Below are positions 45,673-56,625 of a stretch of 64,000 bases of DNA, one piece after another. This DNA comes from Vandiemenella viatica (lineage: Eukaryota; Arthropoda; Insecta; Orthoptera; Morabidae). Each line of letters starts with the position of its first letter. Position 1 is the stretch's first letter. Location: contig CM061920.1 in NCBI GenBank assembly GCA_031002005.1, positions 118,534,095-118,598,094 on the forward strand, written 5' to 3'. The position numbers and the translations under genes were made by a program. The notes beneath the pieces are model-generated. The model was given only the letters and a program-made list of their open reading frames with translations, was not told the origin of the DNA and did no database searches.

Positions 45673-47185
45673 AAGTATTTCAAAGTATAACACAACGATT
45701 GAAGGTGAAGAAGCTGTTGGAAATCGTGAGAAGAGATCATCGGCCTACGGTGCCGGAGCTGGAAGCCATGGTTCTGGTGGTGGTGGTGCAACAGGTGGAG
45801 GCAGTGATTTTATGATGTGGAAAAGTGTTACAAAAGTAAGAGCTAACAAAATAGTATTCCGTAATACTCATTTAGTAATGACTTGGGGATATGGACACAA
45901 ATGGTTTAATGTTCAAAGTTCTACTGCTACTGCACCAGGTGCAAAAAGGTATGTTACTTCAGCTGGACAATTTGCCACTAATCATTTAAGTCAATTTTTA
46001 TCACCTGCACAATATCAATCATTACCACAATTTTGGTTTGTCGGAAAACTTAAAATATGGTTACATGTTGTTGGTTTAGAAGCTTCTTCTAGTACTTTAA
46101 ATACTTTATCAGGATCAGCTAGTATAACTCATGTTCCATTTTTAATATATAATAAAGGTGCTAATCTTGCTTTAGCTCATGAAACTGTACAAATAAGTAG
46201 TGACACTGTTAATCCAATGCAAACAACTGGTGTTGCTAAACGAGCTGATCCCGGAAAAATATTGTGGGGAACAGCAAGTTGTACAGAATATCCGACTTCA
46301 ACAACTTTACCAAGAAATTGGCCTAATTATGATTCTTGGATTTTACCAAATAATACTGTCGGTGCAGGTGGTAATATTTGGGCAACTGGTTCCATTTTTA
46401 AGCAGTGTATATTCCCAAGGAATTGCTAGTCGTGCTGTAGATAATGGTGAAATATTTGAATATGAATATATTCCAAAAATTTCTCCTATTAAAACTGTTA
46501 GTAGAGCTCGTGGTTTTGCAGTGAAAAAAGATCAATGGCATACAGGTAATGTTCCCAGAGTGTGCAGAATGTATACTGTTGATGATGCTAATGGTAAAAT
46601 GTCTGTTGAAAATGTTCATCTTGGACCTTTAAGTATTTATGATCAATATTTTGAATATGATCAAGCAATTGAAAAGAGTAATGTTTTAAGTAAAATAAAT
46701 GAAGGACATAAAGTAGGTATTGTTCCTTCTTTTAGTCTGGGAATTAATCCTGTTCCAAATAATGCTCCAGGGAATGAAAATTCTTATGTAAATGCAAAGT
46801 TAATTATACAAATGACGACTGAAATTGAAATAGATACGTGTTTTGATACATTTAGTAATCACATACAATTGCTTGGTCATGATGATGAATTATTTATGTC
46901 TTATGAATGTCCAGATTTTAATACTGCTTTATATTTGGATGGAATAGCTGTTGATTCCGGAGCATGTTTTGCTAGTTCTACGACTGCTTCTACAAAACCA
47001 CCTGCCAAAGTAGTTGATCAAACGCAACAAGCAGGACCAAGTAATGCAGGAGCAGTTGACGAACAACTTAATGCTCAAGAATTATTACTAAAAAAACTTA
47101 GAGAACAACAAGAAGCAAGGAAAAGGAAATTGGAATCAGAAATACTTGACATTTCGAGAACTAGGAGTAATATCAAAAATTTTAG
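45673..47185 (+). pseudogene. Endogenous densovirus-like capsid (VP) gene, one frameshift
   Basis: A relic of an insect parvovirus (densovirus) structural gene; the capsid protein builds the virion. The first frame is open across the junction to a TAG at 46426-46428. It holds a glycine-rich stretch (about 45750-45805), like the one before the jelly-roll core in parvovirus capsids, then capsid core sequence. A second frame carries the rest of the core and ends in a Gln/Lys/Arg-rich, probably helical tail by about 47185. The switch lies near 46395-46405, around a run of five T, and fits one extra base. No other stop interrupts either part. The VP1-unique phospholipase region and the non-structural genes are absent. 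Family assignment is by recognition, without a search. Confidence 0.8.
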
Positions 47186-47784
47186 TCTTCGCTTTCAATT
47201 TGTCTCACTAAGTGACATAAAATTTCATCATCGAACTGTGGCTGCCCCAGTGATTTTGTTTTGCTCCGTGATACCGCGTGTCCCATCATAGTCCTTGCGG
47301 GAGCAAATTTACCCGCGTTTACCATTTTTATACCGTTTTTACAGCAAAAACAGAATGGTTAAAACTTGAGAGAGACATCTGGGACACCTTTTTATTTAAG
47401 AACATTAGATTTTTATTGCCATTTTTAAGTTAACGTTCCGCAAAAAAATCGGTAAAAAAAACAGTTAGTGGAATACTCCAACTCACATTGTATCCATATA
47501 GACCATTTCGCGTTACTTTTATTTTCTGTTCAAGGGAATCAGGCTGTTTGCAGTTTTGCTATTTACTCTAAGAATATTCAGCAGCTTGGTTTATTTAGTC
47601 AGAGCTGAATGTATGTGGTCAGAACACTGACGACTTAAAGCGAATTCCCTCCGTTAGATGATTTTTGACACATTGTCTGTTTTCTTTGAAACCAGTTCAT
47701 GGACAGCTACGAAGACCAACGCCATTTTCGTGATTTTCAATGACAGGAGAAGAAATTGAACTGATATAATCCTAACAGGAAAAA
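47186..47784. other. Unannotated DNA downstream of the viral relic
   Basis: The second viral frame stays open to 47291, but its last 35 or so codons look like host sequence. The rest shows no recognised element. Confidence 0.45.
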
Positions 47785-49031
47785 TTTTTGATAGTAAAAA
47801 AGTTGTTTAAGGATAAAAACAAATATCCGTCATCTATGAATCTTCCTACACCCTTGTGCCTGAAATCGAGTGTCAGCTTGTGGTCATGGTCATCTTTTCC
47901 CTTCCATGCATTACTTTTCATACCTACACCAATATCTTTCCACACCTTATCACCAATATATGCCCTGTACACTCCCATGACCCTCTTCACCCTCCTCCTT
48001 TCTTCCAATGAGTCCCATTTCAACTCTTTTATCATAACGATTACTGATTGTGTTCTGCAGTAATTTCCAGACAAAATCTAATACTGCTTCTTTGCATCCT
48101 CTCCAACTCCTGTATTTGATACGTAAAATGAGGGTCCCATACTACACTACCATATTCGAGCAATGGTCTGACCAAAGTTTTGAAACCCAATTCCTTCACT
48201 TCTCTCGTTCATCCCCTCATCACTCTCTCCAAGTGTAGAATTTTCCTACCACCTGTCCTATGTGTCCTGCCCAGTTAAGCTTCTTATCAAATGTAATGAC
48301 AACATATTTACCTCTCAAGTCTTCAGCAAGCAATTCTTTCCCCACCTTATATTCATAATTAACCTTTTGATTTTTATTTGTGTATCTAATAAGCTGACTC
48401 TTCTTTGCATTTATCTTCATTCCATGTTTACCAACCCAATTAGATATCCTGTCCAGATCACCCTGCAACTGTTTATAGTCCTCTATCGTTTTGATTCTGT
48501 TATACTGCATTATGTCATCTGCAAAACAATCTAATTTCAGATAGTAAACAATCAACACAATTATTCATTAGAATAATGAATAGCAATGGTCCCAATACGC
48601 TACCCTGTGGCATTCCCATTTTTACTTCTACTTCTTTTGATACTACATTTCCTGTACTAACTTTCTGTTTTCTACCTTTTAAAAATTCTTGTACCCAGAA
48701 AATCACTTTCTCATCCACTACAATAGTTTTTAACTTATTTACTACCATTTTATGGCTCACTCTGTCAAAAGCCTTTGAAAGATCTAGTGCTACACTATCA
48801 ATTTGGCCACCCTTGTCCATTTCATCTGAAATATCTTGCATATATCCCACCAACTGATATTCGCATGAATATCCTTGCCTGAAACCATGTTGCCTGCTTG
48901 AAAACCACTTACGTTCCTCACATATATTTCTGATGTGGTTGCATATCAATCTTTCCATTAATTTACCTACCACTGATGTCAAACTGATTGGCCTGTAATT
49001 CTCAACTCTCTTTCTCACCCCTCCTTTATGT
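47785..49031 (-). mobile_element. LINE (family B, copy 1), truncated, broken reverse transcriptase
   Basis: Minus strand, from 49018: VENYRPISLTSVVGKLMERL, then QIDSVALDLSKAFDRVSH, then MGMPQGSVLGPLLF. After a frameshift near 48540 come CFADDIMQYN (the catalytic motif) and further thumb sequence. After more breaks comes a C-terminal piece with WKGKDDHDHKL near 47900. Order and motifs are those of a non-LTR retrotransposon ORF2. Homology stops abruptly at about 49031 (5' truncation) and near 47840 on the 3' side. Confidence 0.87.
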
Positions 49032-49467
49032 ACTCGAGGGAATCGTTTTCTTTACGTAGCCACGTTTTATATTCGTCTTTTGAGAGCCACTTCTGTCTGA
49101 AATGTTTCCGTACTTTCTTCAGCAAATCATTCATTACGTAGATGTAATGTGCAGGGTAGGTAGCTGAGACAATAAATCAATCGCTTCACGACAATCAGAT
49201 ACGCGACAAACTGTTGTCAATTTTTGAACACAGAGTGAAACAGTTGAATTACGTTCAGTGGGAGGGGAATAAGGAGCGAGGCGACGTCATTTATTTCCAC
49301 AATTTTTTTAATTTATTAATAACCGGACATTTTGTGTGCGATCGCATTTGCTGAACCGAACATCGCGTTAGAACCGGACATTCCGGTCGAAAACCGGACG
49401 ATTTGCCAGACATGCAATACGAGAACCTAGTAGGCGATCGGAAACAAGATTTTTCCTCACTTGTAGA
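49032..49467. other. Unannotated DNA with CCGGAC repeats
   Basis: Bases about 49320-49415 hold several AACCGGACATT-like motifs, possibly the end of an unrecognised hAT. Nothing else. Confidence 0.35.
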
Positions 49468-51084
49468 GTTACAATTAGGGATTGCAATCCAGCAAAGCAG
49501 GATCCTGCAAACCCGCGGGATCCTGCATCATTAGACAGTCTGGCGGATCCCGCACAAAATTAAGCGGAACCGCAATCCGCAAAATCCGGCGGAAACGCGT
49601 GTCAGTGCGTGACTCGCTGCCCCACTCGGTCTCTGTCGGATGTATTGCACTGTTTGCCTGTACCAGAGCAGTTATCATTTGACTCGTGTGAACAAACGTT
49701 TTTTTTTGTCAACCTTCGTCATTCGTAAGTATATAGATACACTTTTACGTATTCATTTTCGAGTACACATTTCTGTAATTTAAGTTATTTTGCGTATTTA
49801 GTAAGGTTTTCTAACTATATAATTATTTTTATGTGTCGCAAACGTTATTTGAACTACACAGTTACAGCTTTTTATTCACGGTTTCATTATTCCCATTTTC
49901 TGTATTTGCAGATAAAGTTATTGTAACAATTTCCTTATTTGCGGCTGAAAATTTGATTATTCGTTGATGTGAAACTAATGTTATCGCAATTTTAAAGATC
50001 GCATACCTATTTATTTAGCAGCTATCAAAAGGAAATTGTATATCCTTTGACTTACTGTTGTTTTGGCCGCTACCTCAATGCGTTTCTTTGACGAAAGCCG
50101 CCTGCTTACATGTGCCGCTCAGGCTTTCGATTAATCCCTCCTCTTGTTATTATTTCGACTAAAGGTAAAAAAAGTTATAATGAAGTTTTGACGGGTGTAT
50201 CGACGAATTGTGTTGTAGGAACACCATACTTCGACGGCTGCCTTCGCCGTCTTCCTCACGTGTGAAATCTCGCGTTTTTACAATGAAATCCGGAGATACA
50301 ACCTATGAAAACTTCACTGCAATCATTCGCCGAGAATGTGTCTCTCCTTAGTAAAAAGTAATAATTTCCACTCTAAAAACGTCGTTTCGTCACATATGTA
50401 AAATTGAAATACTTGACAGTTTACGTGTTGGTGAGTAGTTGCTTCTAATAACATTGAATCAACTGTATGATCTATGACAAAAACAATTTTTGTAAAAAAA
50501 AAAAAAAAAAAGGCCAAGTCTCGTGCTTGTGCAGTGACAAAAAGTTATGAGATCTTGTTCTGAGCCAAGTCTACACTTTACAGAGTATATTCACTTCACT
50601 TTGTGAAATGGAATGCTTTCTCTTGGTGTTATGGAACGTTTATTTAGAATTAAAAAAAAAAAAAAACTCTGGTAACTTGGCCATTAAGCAAAGCATGTTT
50701 TTAAACTTATGTGATGTATTGTAAGGCACATAATGACCTAACACTGAATATTTTTCATTTTTTATTATTTATTTAAAAATTGGTTTGGATTAAAAAACAA
50801 AAATGTAAAACCTCGAAATGTACTTAAGACACGCTAAAAAGTTTTAATGTCATTTTGCCAATTAAAATATTGTTAACTGTTAATTTTTATCATTTTACAT
50901 TATATTTTATTTATTAATTTAATTATTACTTAATTTATTAACGTTTTAAGTAACTATATTTTAAATGTATGCGTTAAAAAAACTGTTTGCGCCAATCCCG
51001 CACGGATCCCGCGGGATTGGCGTAAATCCCGCATGGATCCCGCGGGATTGAAAACACTGAGGGATTGCAATCCTTAGTTACAAT
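49468..51084 (+). mobile_element. 1.6-kb hAT-like non-autonomous element, copy 2, exact 8-bp duplication
   Basis: The ends are TAGGGATTGCAATCC at 49476 and the complement of TAAGGATTGCAATCC at 51076. The 8-mer GTTACAAT is duplicated exactly at 49468-49475 and 51077-51084. The interior matches the reverse complement of copy 1 along its length. GGATCCCGCGGGATT-like palindromes lie near the right end. No coding sequence. Confidence 0.92.
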
Positions 51085-51171
51085 CCTACATAAACTGCAT
51101 ATACCGCTATAGTTGATTAAATAATATTCGGCAAAACTTCGTATCTTTAGCGAACGTTTAATTGTTTATAG

Positions 51172-51345
51172 GTGTTCAAAGCCGGAAAGAGTTCGTTCGA
51201 TGTGATACGTGCGATAGAATACGTAGGTAGGAGAGAGGCTGTATTAGATAGGCTGCGCACCATAGAGCACTATGCGCAGGAATACCCGACAACTCAACAG
51301 TCCTCGCCCTACAAACATGTTCCTTCTGCGGAGAGAGGAATCTCG
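51172..51345 (+). other. Possible orphan exon, unidentified
   Basis: An open segment follows TTGTTTATAG, a plausible splice acceptor with a stop in frame right before it. It reads VFKAGKSSFDVIRAIEYVG and continues for about 57 codons with balanced, protein-like composition before merging into LINE sequence. I cannot assign a family, and no clear splice donor follows. It may be a real host exon, a captured exon or chance. Confidence 0.35.
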
Positions 51346-51359
51346 CTAGTATTGCTTCT

Positions 51360-51690
51360 ACTTTTCTTCATTCTCATCGGTTTATCGACTGGTTTGATGC
51401 AATCCTCCATCTCTACCTATCTTGTGCTAACCTTTTCACGTCTACATACCCCTTACCATCCACGTCCTCAACTATCTGCTTCATATATGCTAATCCCTGT
51501 TTTGCTTTTCAGTTCTGTCCCCTCCACTAACGGAATAAGCGAATTCTGCGAGTCTTAAAATGTCACCCAGCAACCTGTGTCTTCTTCGCAAAACTTGTAT
51601 CTCCATTGATCATTTCCAAAACACGCTCATTTAATTGCTCATCCCTCCATTTGTGTAGCATCATACACCAAGTGCTTCAACATTCCTACA
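51360..51690 (-). mobile_element. LINE (family C, copy 2), decayed 3' end
   Basis: TTTATCGACTGGTTTGATGC to the right matches the LINE end at 60358 in the same orientation. On the minus strand the C-terminal ORF2 region is recognisable but broken by many stops. Confidence 0.7.
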
Positions 51691-51790
51691 TTGGTTAAAA
51701 AGAGTGAAACGTAAATTATCAGAGACTGGATTATATGCAACACAAAATGCTAGAAATATGTATGAAAAACGCTTAAAATATTCAGAAAAA

Positions 51791-52141
51791 CAGGGGCGTA
51801 GCTACTATGGGGCTAGGCGGTGCAGTGCACCGGGGCCCATATGCTCAGGGGGCCCTCAAGCACACCTCTGGGTCCCCCAAAACGCGGTTGAAAGGGCCCG
51901 CGAGCCTTCATGGCAAACTGGTGACCTTTTTTTTTTAGCTCTACAGTCGTCTAAGGGGGACACAGGAAGCGCTTCACTAAGAGCCCTCACTGCTCAGGGG
52001 CCCCTAATCACAACTCAAGGGGCCCCCAGCTCAGGGGGCCCCTACCAGCGACACAAAGCAAAAAAAAGGTCGCCCATCTAGCATGAGGGCCCAAAATAAA
52101 TTTTTTGCACCGGGGCCCTTGTTGACCTAGCTACGCCACTG
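51791..52141. mobile_element. hAT MITE nested in an older hAT (351 bp)
   Basis: CAGGGGCGTAGCTA at 51791 and TAGCTACGCCACTG ending at 52141 are inverted repeats. Flanking 8-mers CAGAAAAA and CATGAAAA are a worn target duplication. The interior is rich in GGGGCCC and non-coding. Confidence 0.8.
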
Positions 52142-52262
52142 CATGAAAAGTGTCAAAATATGCATATAGGCCTAATATAAAAAGAGTAATTTTTAGATAT
52201 TTTATTTCAAAATCGACATGCAATTAGTAAGTAGTTGAATAACATACTTATTAATTACATAA

Positions 52263-53955
52263 TTAACAATAATTCAATATTTTTTTTTTACTTTTGTAAA
52301 TATAAACAATCAGATACTGTTTCAAATATTCAATAGTAAGATTATTTCTTCGAGCTGTCAAAATATTTTTATAAGTGGATATGGACCGTTCCACATTCAC
52401 TGATGTAACTGGGCAGTATTTGAAATTGGGGGCTGGGTTAGCAGTCATTGTTTCTGGAAGAAGTTCACCTGTCCCATAGCTAATACTATCAATTTGACAC
52501 AAAGGTCCAAAACCTTGGTTATTCTTCCAAATATTTTCAAACTTGACTTTAAGTTCGAAATCATTGAGGGTATACTCACGGAAACGAGCAGCATTTTGTT
52601 TGTAGCTGCGAGGATGCTGCAGCTAAAGGAATGTTTAGGCAGCAGGCATGCAGGGGGGCTGGCCTCCTGTCGTTCTCCTGCGAGCCACATGTTTGGACAC
52701 GGCAGGGGGCAGGGTCGCATTTAGGCTCTGTGGGCCCCTAGCCTATACATGTGATGCGGGCCCCCCTGTCGGCAGTGGCTCTGGTTGCCTCCGGATACGG
52801 GTGCTTAAATTTCGGAATATTCGAAATTCGGCTCAAAAAATTTGTGAACGACCATTCCAGGGTTATGGTGCGGACCCCCTCTTTGTGGTGAGGGCCCCCC
52901 TTTGTGGTGCGGGCCCACTCTATGTAGCCCATGCTTAAACGCGGCCCTGGCGAGGGGAGTTCCTGCGATAGCTTTGTAGAACAGAGTGACAAGTGAATGA
53001 TCCAAAATGCAAAGTGCCCTCTAAAAGTGTTGTGTCTTTTCTTTTACTGCACCCAACGGAGCCACGGCCAAACTTCGGGAGAGAGACGCATTCGGGCGGG
53101 AGAGGCGAGGAGGGACCTGTGGTTTTAGTGCGGCGGATAGTGTAATCTGGCTGATGTGTGCTCTTGAATGGTAACCTTGAAGTGACGCGGCGTGTGTCGA
53201 CCTATGCAGCTTGTGCATATTGGCTGCAACAACGGTGATAATCAATGATTAACTAAAAAAAAAACCGCATTGCACTTCAGTTTCAGTGGGACCTGAAGTG
53301 GCCCTGGCAGAGAGACCTGCGTGATAAAGAGATTCCTCAGCGCTCTCTTTAACTGCTAGCTGAGGTGCCGCGCTATTCAATTAAAATATACATCTACTAA
53401 ATGCTTTTATTTCAATCATGAATGTAATGATCCTTTTTTTATTAATTGCTTAAAAATGTCAATTTGTTTTAATAAATGATAAATTGTGAAACATCAAACT
53501 TGATTTTTGTAAATGCAAAGGTATGCCAGCAAGGTAATTCATTACAAATTCATAAATAATTTTAATATATCAAAATTAATCATTTCTGCTCCAAACTTAA
53601 AAGTATTTTTTTACTACCGATTTTTTTATTGACCATTTCAAGTGTACACGGGAATACCTCTGGCAATTCGGATTTTATTCATTAACTGAATAGACTGAGT
53701 TTCAAGCTTTTTAATACTCGCAGGTATGTGGGAAAAACGAATCCTAATCACAGCTATGGTTTTAAATCCAGAATTGCTCAATGTTTCCTTGTACTGAAGA
53801 ATTGTTATAGCCTCTCCACTATCAAAGTCGTTTACTACACCTTTAATGGCCTCGAAATGTTCACTGTAAAACAGTACAGCTTCAACCCACGTCGTCCATA
53901 GAGTTACCACTGGTTCCGGAGGTAGAGGCATATTTGTAAATTTTTTTATAGGCAT
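52263..53955 (-). pseudogene. hAT transposase remnant, broken and interrupted
   Basis: On the minus strand, 53955-53638 reads NMPLPPEPVVTLWTTWVEA and following residues. 52502-52263 reads VTSVNVERSISTYKNILTAR and a hydrophobic C-terminal end. Both belong to the same hAT group as 24820-25458. The piece between is damaged and carries the insertion at 52710-52949. The catalytic N-terminal half is not recognisable. Confidence 0.75.
52702..52957. mobile_element. hAT MITE nested in an older hAT (240 bp)
   Basis: CAGGGTCGCATTTAGGC at 52710 and, on the minus strand, CAGGGCCGCGTTTAAGC from 52949. Flanking 8-mers GCAGGGGG (52702-52709) and GCGAGGGG (52950-52957) agree at six of eight positions. Rich in GGGCCC; non-coding. 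Confidence 0.75.
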
Positions 53956-54245
53956 TATTACGAGAGCGTGCCTTAAGAAACGCTTTCTTTGTTGATGAAA
54001 TCAGTTTGTTTACATTCCTAAACGTGGGTCGTAGTTCTTCAGCGAGTCGTCGCAGACTAAGAGCTGTGCTGCTAGTAGGTTTAGCCGGCTACAACGTAGC
54101 ATTTTATTTATTAAATTTTTTAAAATATTAAAAAATATATTATACATATTGGGAAAAAATGGATCAATACTAGGGTAAAATATGCAATAACCGAAGAAAA
54201 TTGGCTTAATATGCAAATGCATATAATCCGGTCTCTAGCAATTAT

Positions 54246-54900
54246 ACAGCGAGCGATAGACTGGTGAAGTGGACCCGCCAGTGTGGAGGTTCAACGGGAC
54301 CGGGCGAATGTCAGCCTCAAAATACACATTTCACAAACGAAAATACACTAATCACACGCTGAACATAGTTACAAGTTTAGCAGACAGATGGCAGCACTTG
54401 AGTTTCTCCATCAGTACGTAGGGCGGCCTGGCAGTAGGTATGAAATGCTAGTTATCAGCAAGGGCATGCGGGTGTAATACCATAGCTCTAAATACGATCA
54501 GCAGTGGAACTCAACAAACGCAGCCGACCACTTATGTTGGGAGGTGAAGGAGAACAAGTAGAAACCTGTGCAGCAGCCGGCAGTAGCTATCATGCGAATA
54601 TAAAAGTTGGCAGCGAGTCATGAGCGCTTTGCAGGTGGCTGCTACCATGAATTTTGTACTCAAGCTCAAAAAATTTTTAAAAAATGAGCCGACACCACAT
54701 ACGACTATATTTGCTATCAGCTGACATGAGAAATCCTGTGGTGCTAATGTGATAGCAGCCCTGGAACCTCGTCGGAGTGAGCACAAGTGAACTCAAGTAA
54801 CCAACCCTCTGCCTCACGTGGAGGTAACTTTTTAGGTATAGAAACTTGAAATCTTTCCTGAAGTATTGCTTGGAAATTGGAATCAAAAGCAATGATCTGC
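54246..54900. repeat. Dispersed repeat family D, uninterrupted copy, in otherwise blank DNA
   Basis: Bases about 54300-54515 match the two halves at 11880-12006 and 13184-13280 as one block. It shows what the target looked like before family R inserted there. The remainder has no recognised feature. Confidence 0.65.
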
Positions 54901-55244
54901 CGGCAAACCTCAGGGAATGTATTCCGAATAAGAGGTTTCTACCAGTGTCCCAAGCAGGCGCGTCTTGTCATGCATTGCGCGCAGAGACGCGACTGGTAAG
55001 GTAAGTGTTTTCACAGCTTCCAAGCAGCATTCCCGCACGATTAGTGGAGGTAGAGCTCCGGATTCCTGTATCCTGACCGCAAGCACAGGAGTGGACCTGC
55101 CGCGGTCGGCGATACAGTCCCCCCCCCATTATCTTTACCTTCCCGCGGTACTCATTGGATAGCAGGCTGAGTGGGCCTGGGGGAGCTGTACCGGACGTTC
55201 AGCTTCGAGGAAAAATCCCCGGCTTCGTCAGGAGTCGAACCCCG
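54901..55244 (-). mobile_element. tRNA-like SINE fragment bordering the minisatellite
   Basis: Plus-strand AGTCGAACCCCGG near 55229 is a B box on the minus strand, followed leftward by a SINE-like body to about 55000. The head should lie to the right but the 17-bp array begins there instead. A related structure may be at 62520-62780. Confidence 0.4.
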
Positions 55245-56536
55245 GTCGACGGGGCCGCCTGATCCACGCAGCCGCCTGATCCACGCAGCCGCCTGATCCA
55301 CGCAGCCGCCTCATCCACGCAGCCGCCTGATCCACGCAGCCGCCTGATCCACGCAGCCGCCTGATCCACGCAGCCGCCTGATCCACGCAGCCACCTGATC
55401 CACGCAGCCGCCTGATCCATGCAGCCGCCTGATCCATGCAGCCGCCTGATCCACGCAGCCACCTGATCCAAGCAGCCGCATGATCCACGCAGCCGCCTCA
55501 TCCACGCAGCCGCCTCATCCACGCAGCCGCTTGATCCACGCAGCCGCCTGATCCACTCAGCCGCCTGATCCACGCAGCCGCTTGATCCACGCAGCCGCCT
55601 GATCCACGCAGCCACCTGATCCACGCAGCCGCCTCATCCACGCAGCCGCCTCATCCACGCAGCCGCTTGATCCACGCAGCCGCCTGATCCACGCAGCCGC
55701 CTGATCCACGCAACCGCCTGATCCACGCAGCCGCTTGATCCACGCAGCCGCCTGATCCACGCAGCCGCCTGATCCACGCAGCCGCCTGATCCACGCAGCC
55801 GCCTGATCCACGCAGCCGCCTGATCCACGCACCCGCCTGATCCACGCAGCCACCTGATCCACGCAGCCGCCTGATCCACGGAGCCGCCTGATCCACGCAG
55901 CCACCTGATCCACGCAGCCGCCTCATCCACGCAGCCGCCTCATCCACGCAGCCGCTTGATCCACGCAGCCGCCTGATCCACGAAGCCGCCTGATCCACGC
56001 AGCCGCTTGATCCACGCAGCCGCCTCATCCACGCAGCCGCCTCATCCACGCAGCCGCCTCATCCACGCAGCCCCCTCATTCACGCAGCCGTCTCATCCAC
56101 GCAGCCGCCTCATCCACGCAGCCGCCTGATCCACGCAGCCGCCTCATCCACGCAGCCCCCTCATCCACGCAGCCGCCTCATCCACGCAGCCCCCTCATCC
56201 ACGCAGCCCCCTCATCCACGCAGCCGCCTCATCCACGAAGCCGCCTCATCCACGCAGCCGCCTGATCCACGCAGCCGCCTCATCCACGCAGCCCCCTCAT
56301 CCACGCAGCCGCCTCATCCACGCAGCCGCCTCATCCACGCAGCCACCTCACCCACGCAGCCGTCTCATCCACGCAGCCGCCTGATCCACGCCGCCGCCTG
56401 ATCCACGCAGCCACCTGATCCACGCAGCCGCCTCATCCACGCAGCCACCTGATCGACGCAGCCGCCTCATCCACGCAGCCGCCTCATCCACGCAGCCGCC
56501 TGATCCACGCTGCCACCTGATTCACGCGGCCACCTC
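55245..56536. repeat. 17-bp minisatellite, about 76 units (1.3 kb)
   Basis: The unit is GCCGCCTGATCCACGCA with a few recurring variants: G or C before ATCC, CT or TT, and CAC for CGC. Variants are not random. A block with two CATCC units then a CTTGATCC unit recurs at 55492, 55628 and 55917, spaced exactly 136 bp (8 units) and 289 bp (17 units). GATCC units dominate the first half and CATCC units the second. As 17 is not a multiple of 3, long frames stay open in all three minus-strand phases; they are not genes. Confidence 0.97.
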
Positions 56537-56625
56537 TGGTGAATAATAAATGAAGGCCTTTGAAACCTCTTGCTACCTCCTGTCCTATGTGCCCCACCCA
56601 ATTGAGTTTACTACCAGACGTTATA
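56536..56625 (-). mobile_element. LINE family B fragment
   Basis: About 85 bp whose minus strand reads LNWVGHIGQEVARGF, matching the family B thumb region at about 48240-48310. It directly adjoins the 17-bp array. Confidence 0.65.

Larger units (their letters stand above)
51712..54245 (-). mobile_element. Old hAT transposon hosting two smaller hATs (about 2.5 kb)
   Basis: Left end CAGAGACTGGATTATATGC at 51720; right end, on the minus strand, TAGAGACCGGATTATATGC from 54237. Flanking 8-mers TAAATTAT (51712-51719) and GCAATTAT (54238-54245) agree at six of eight positions. The transposase remnant is on the minus strand. Two CAGGG-type elements at 51791-52141 and 52710-52949 are inserted inside. 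Confidence 0.72.

Noticed and set aside
49476..51076. A viral inverted terminal repeat flanking the capsid relic
   Set aside because: The element has its own 8-bp duplication and a distant partner copy with different flanks, so it is a transposon and not densovirus DNA.
52648..52938. A 96-codon plus-strand frame
   Set aside because: It lies within the GGGCCC-rich 240-bp hAT MITE and reads repeat sequence.
55199..56049. Several overlapping proteins of 64-141 aa on the minus strand with WIRRLRGSGGC repeats
   Set aside because: They are translations of the 17-bp minisatellite in all three phases, since 17 is not a multiple of 3 and the unit lacks a stop.
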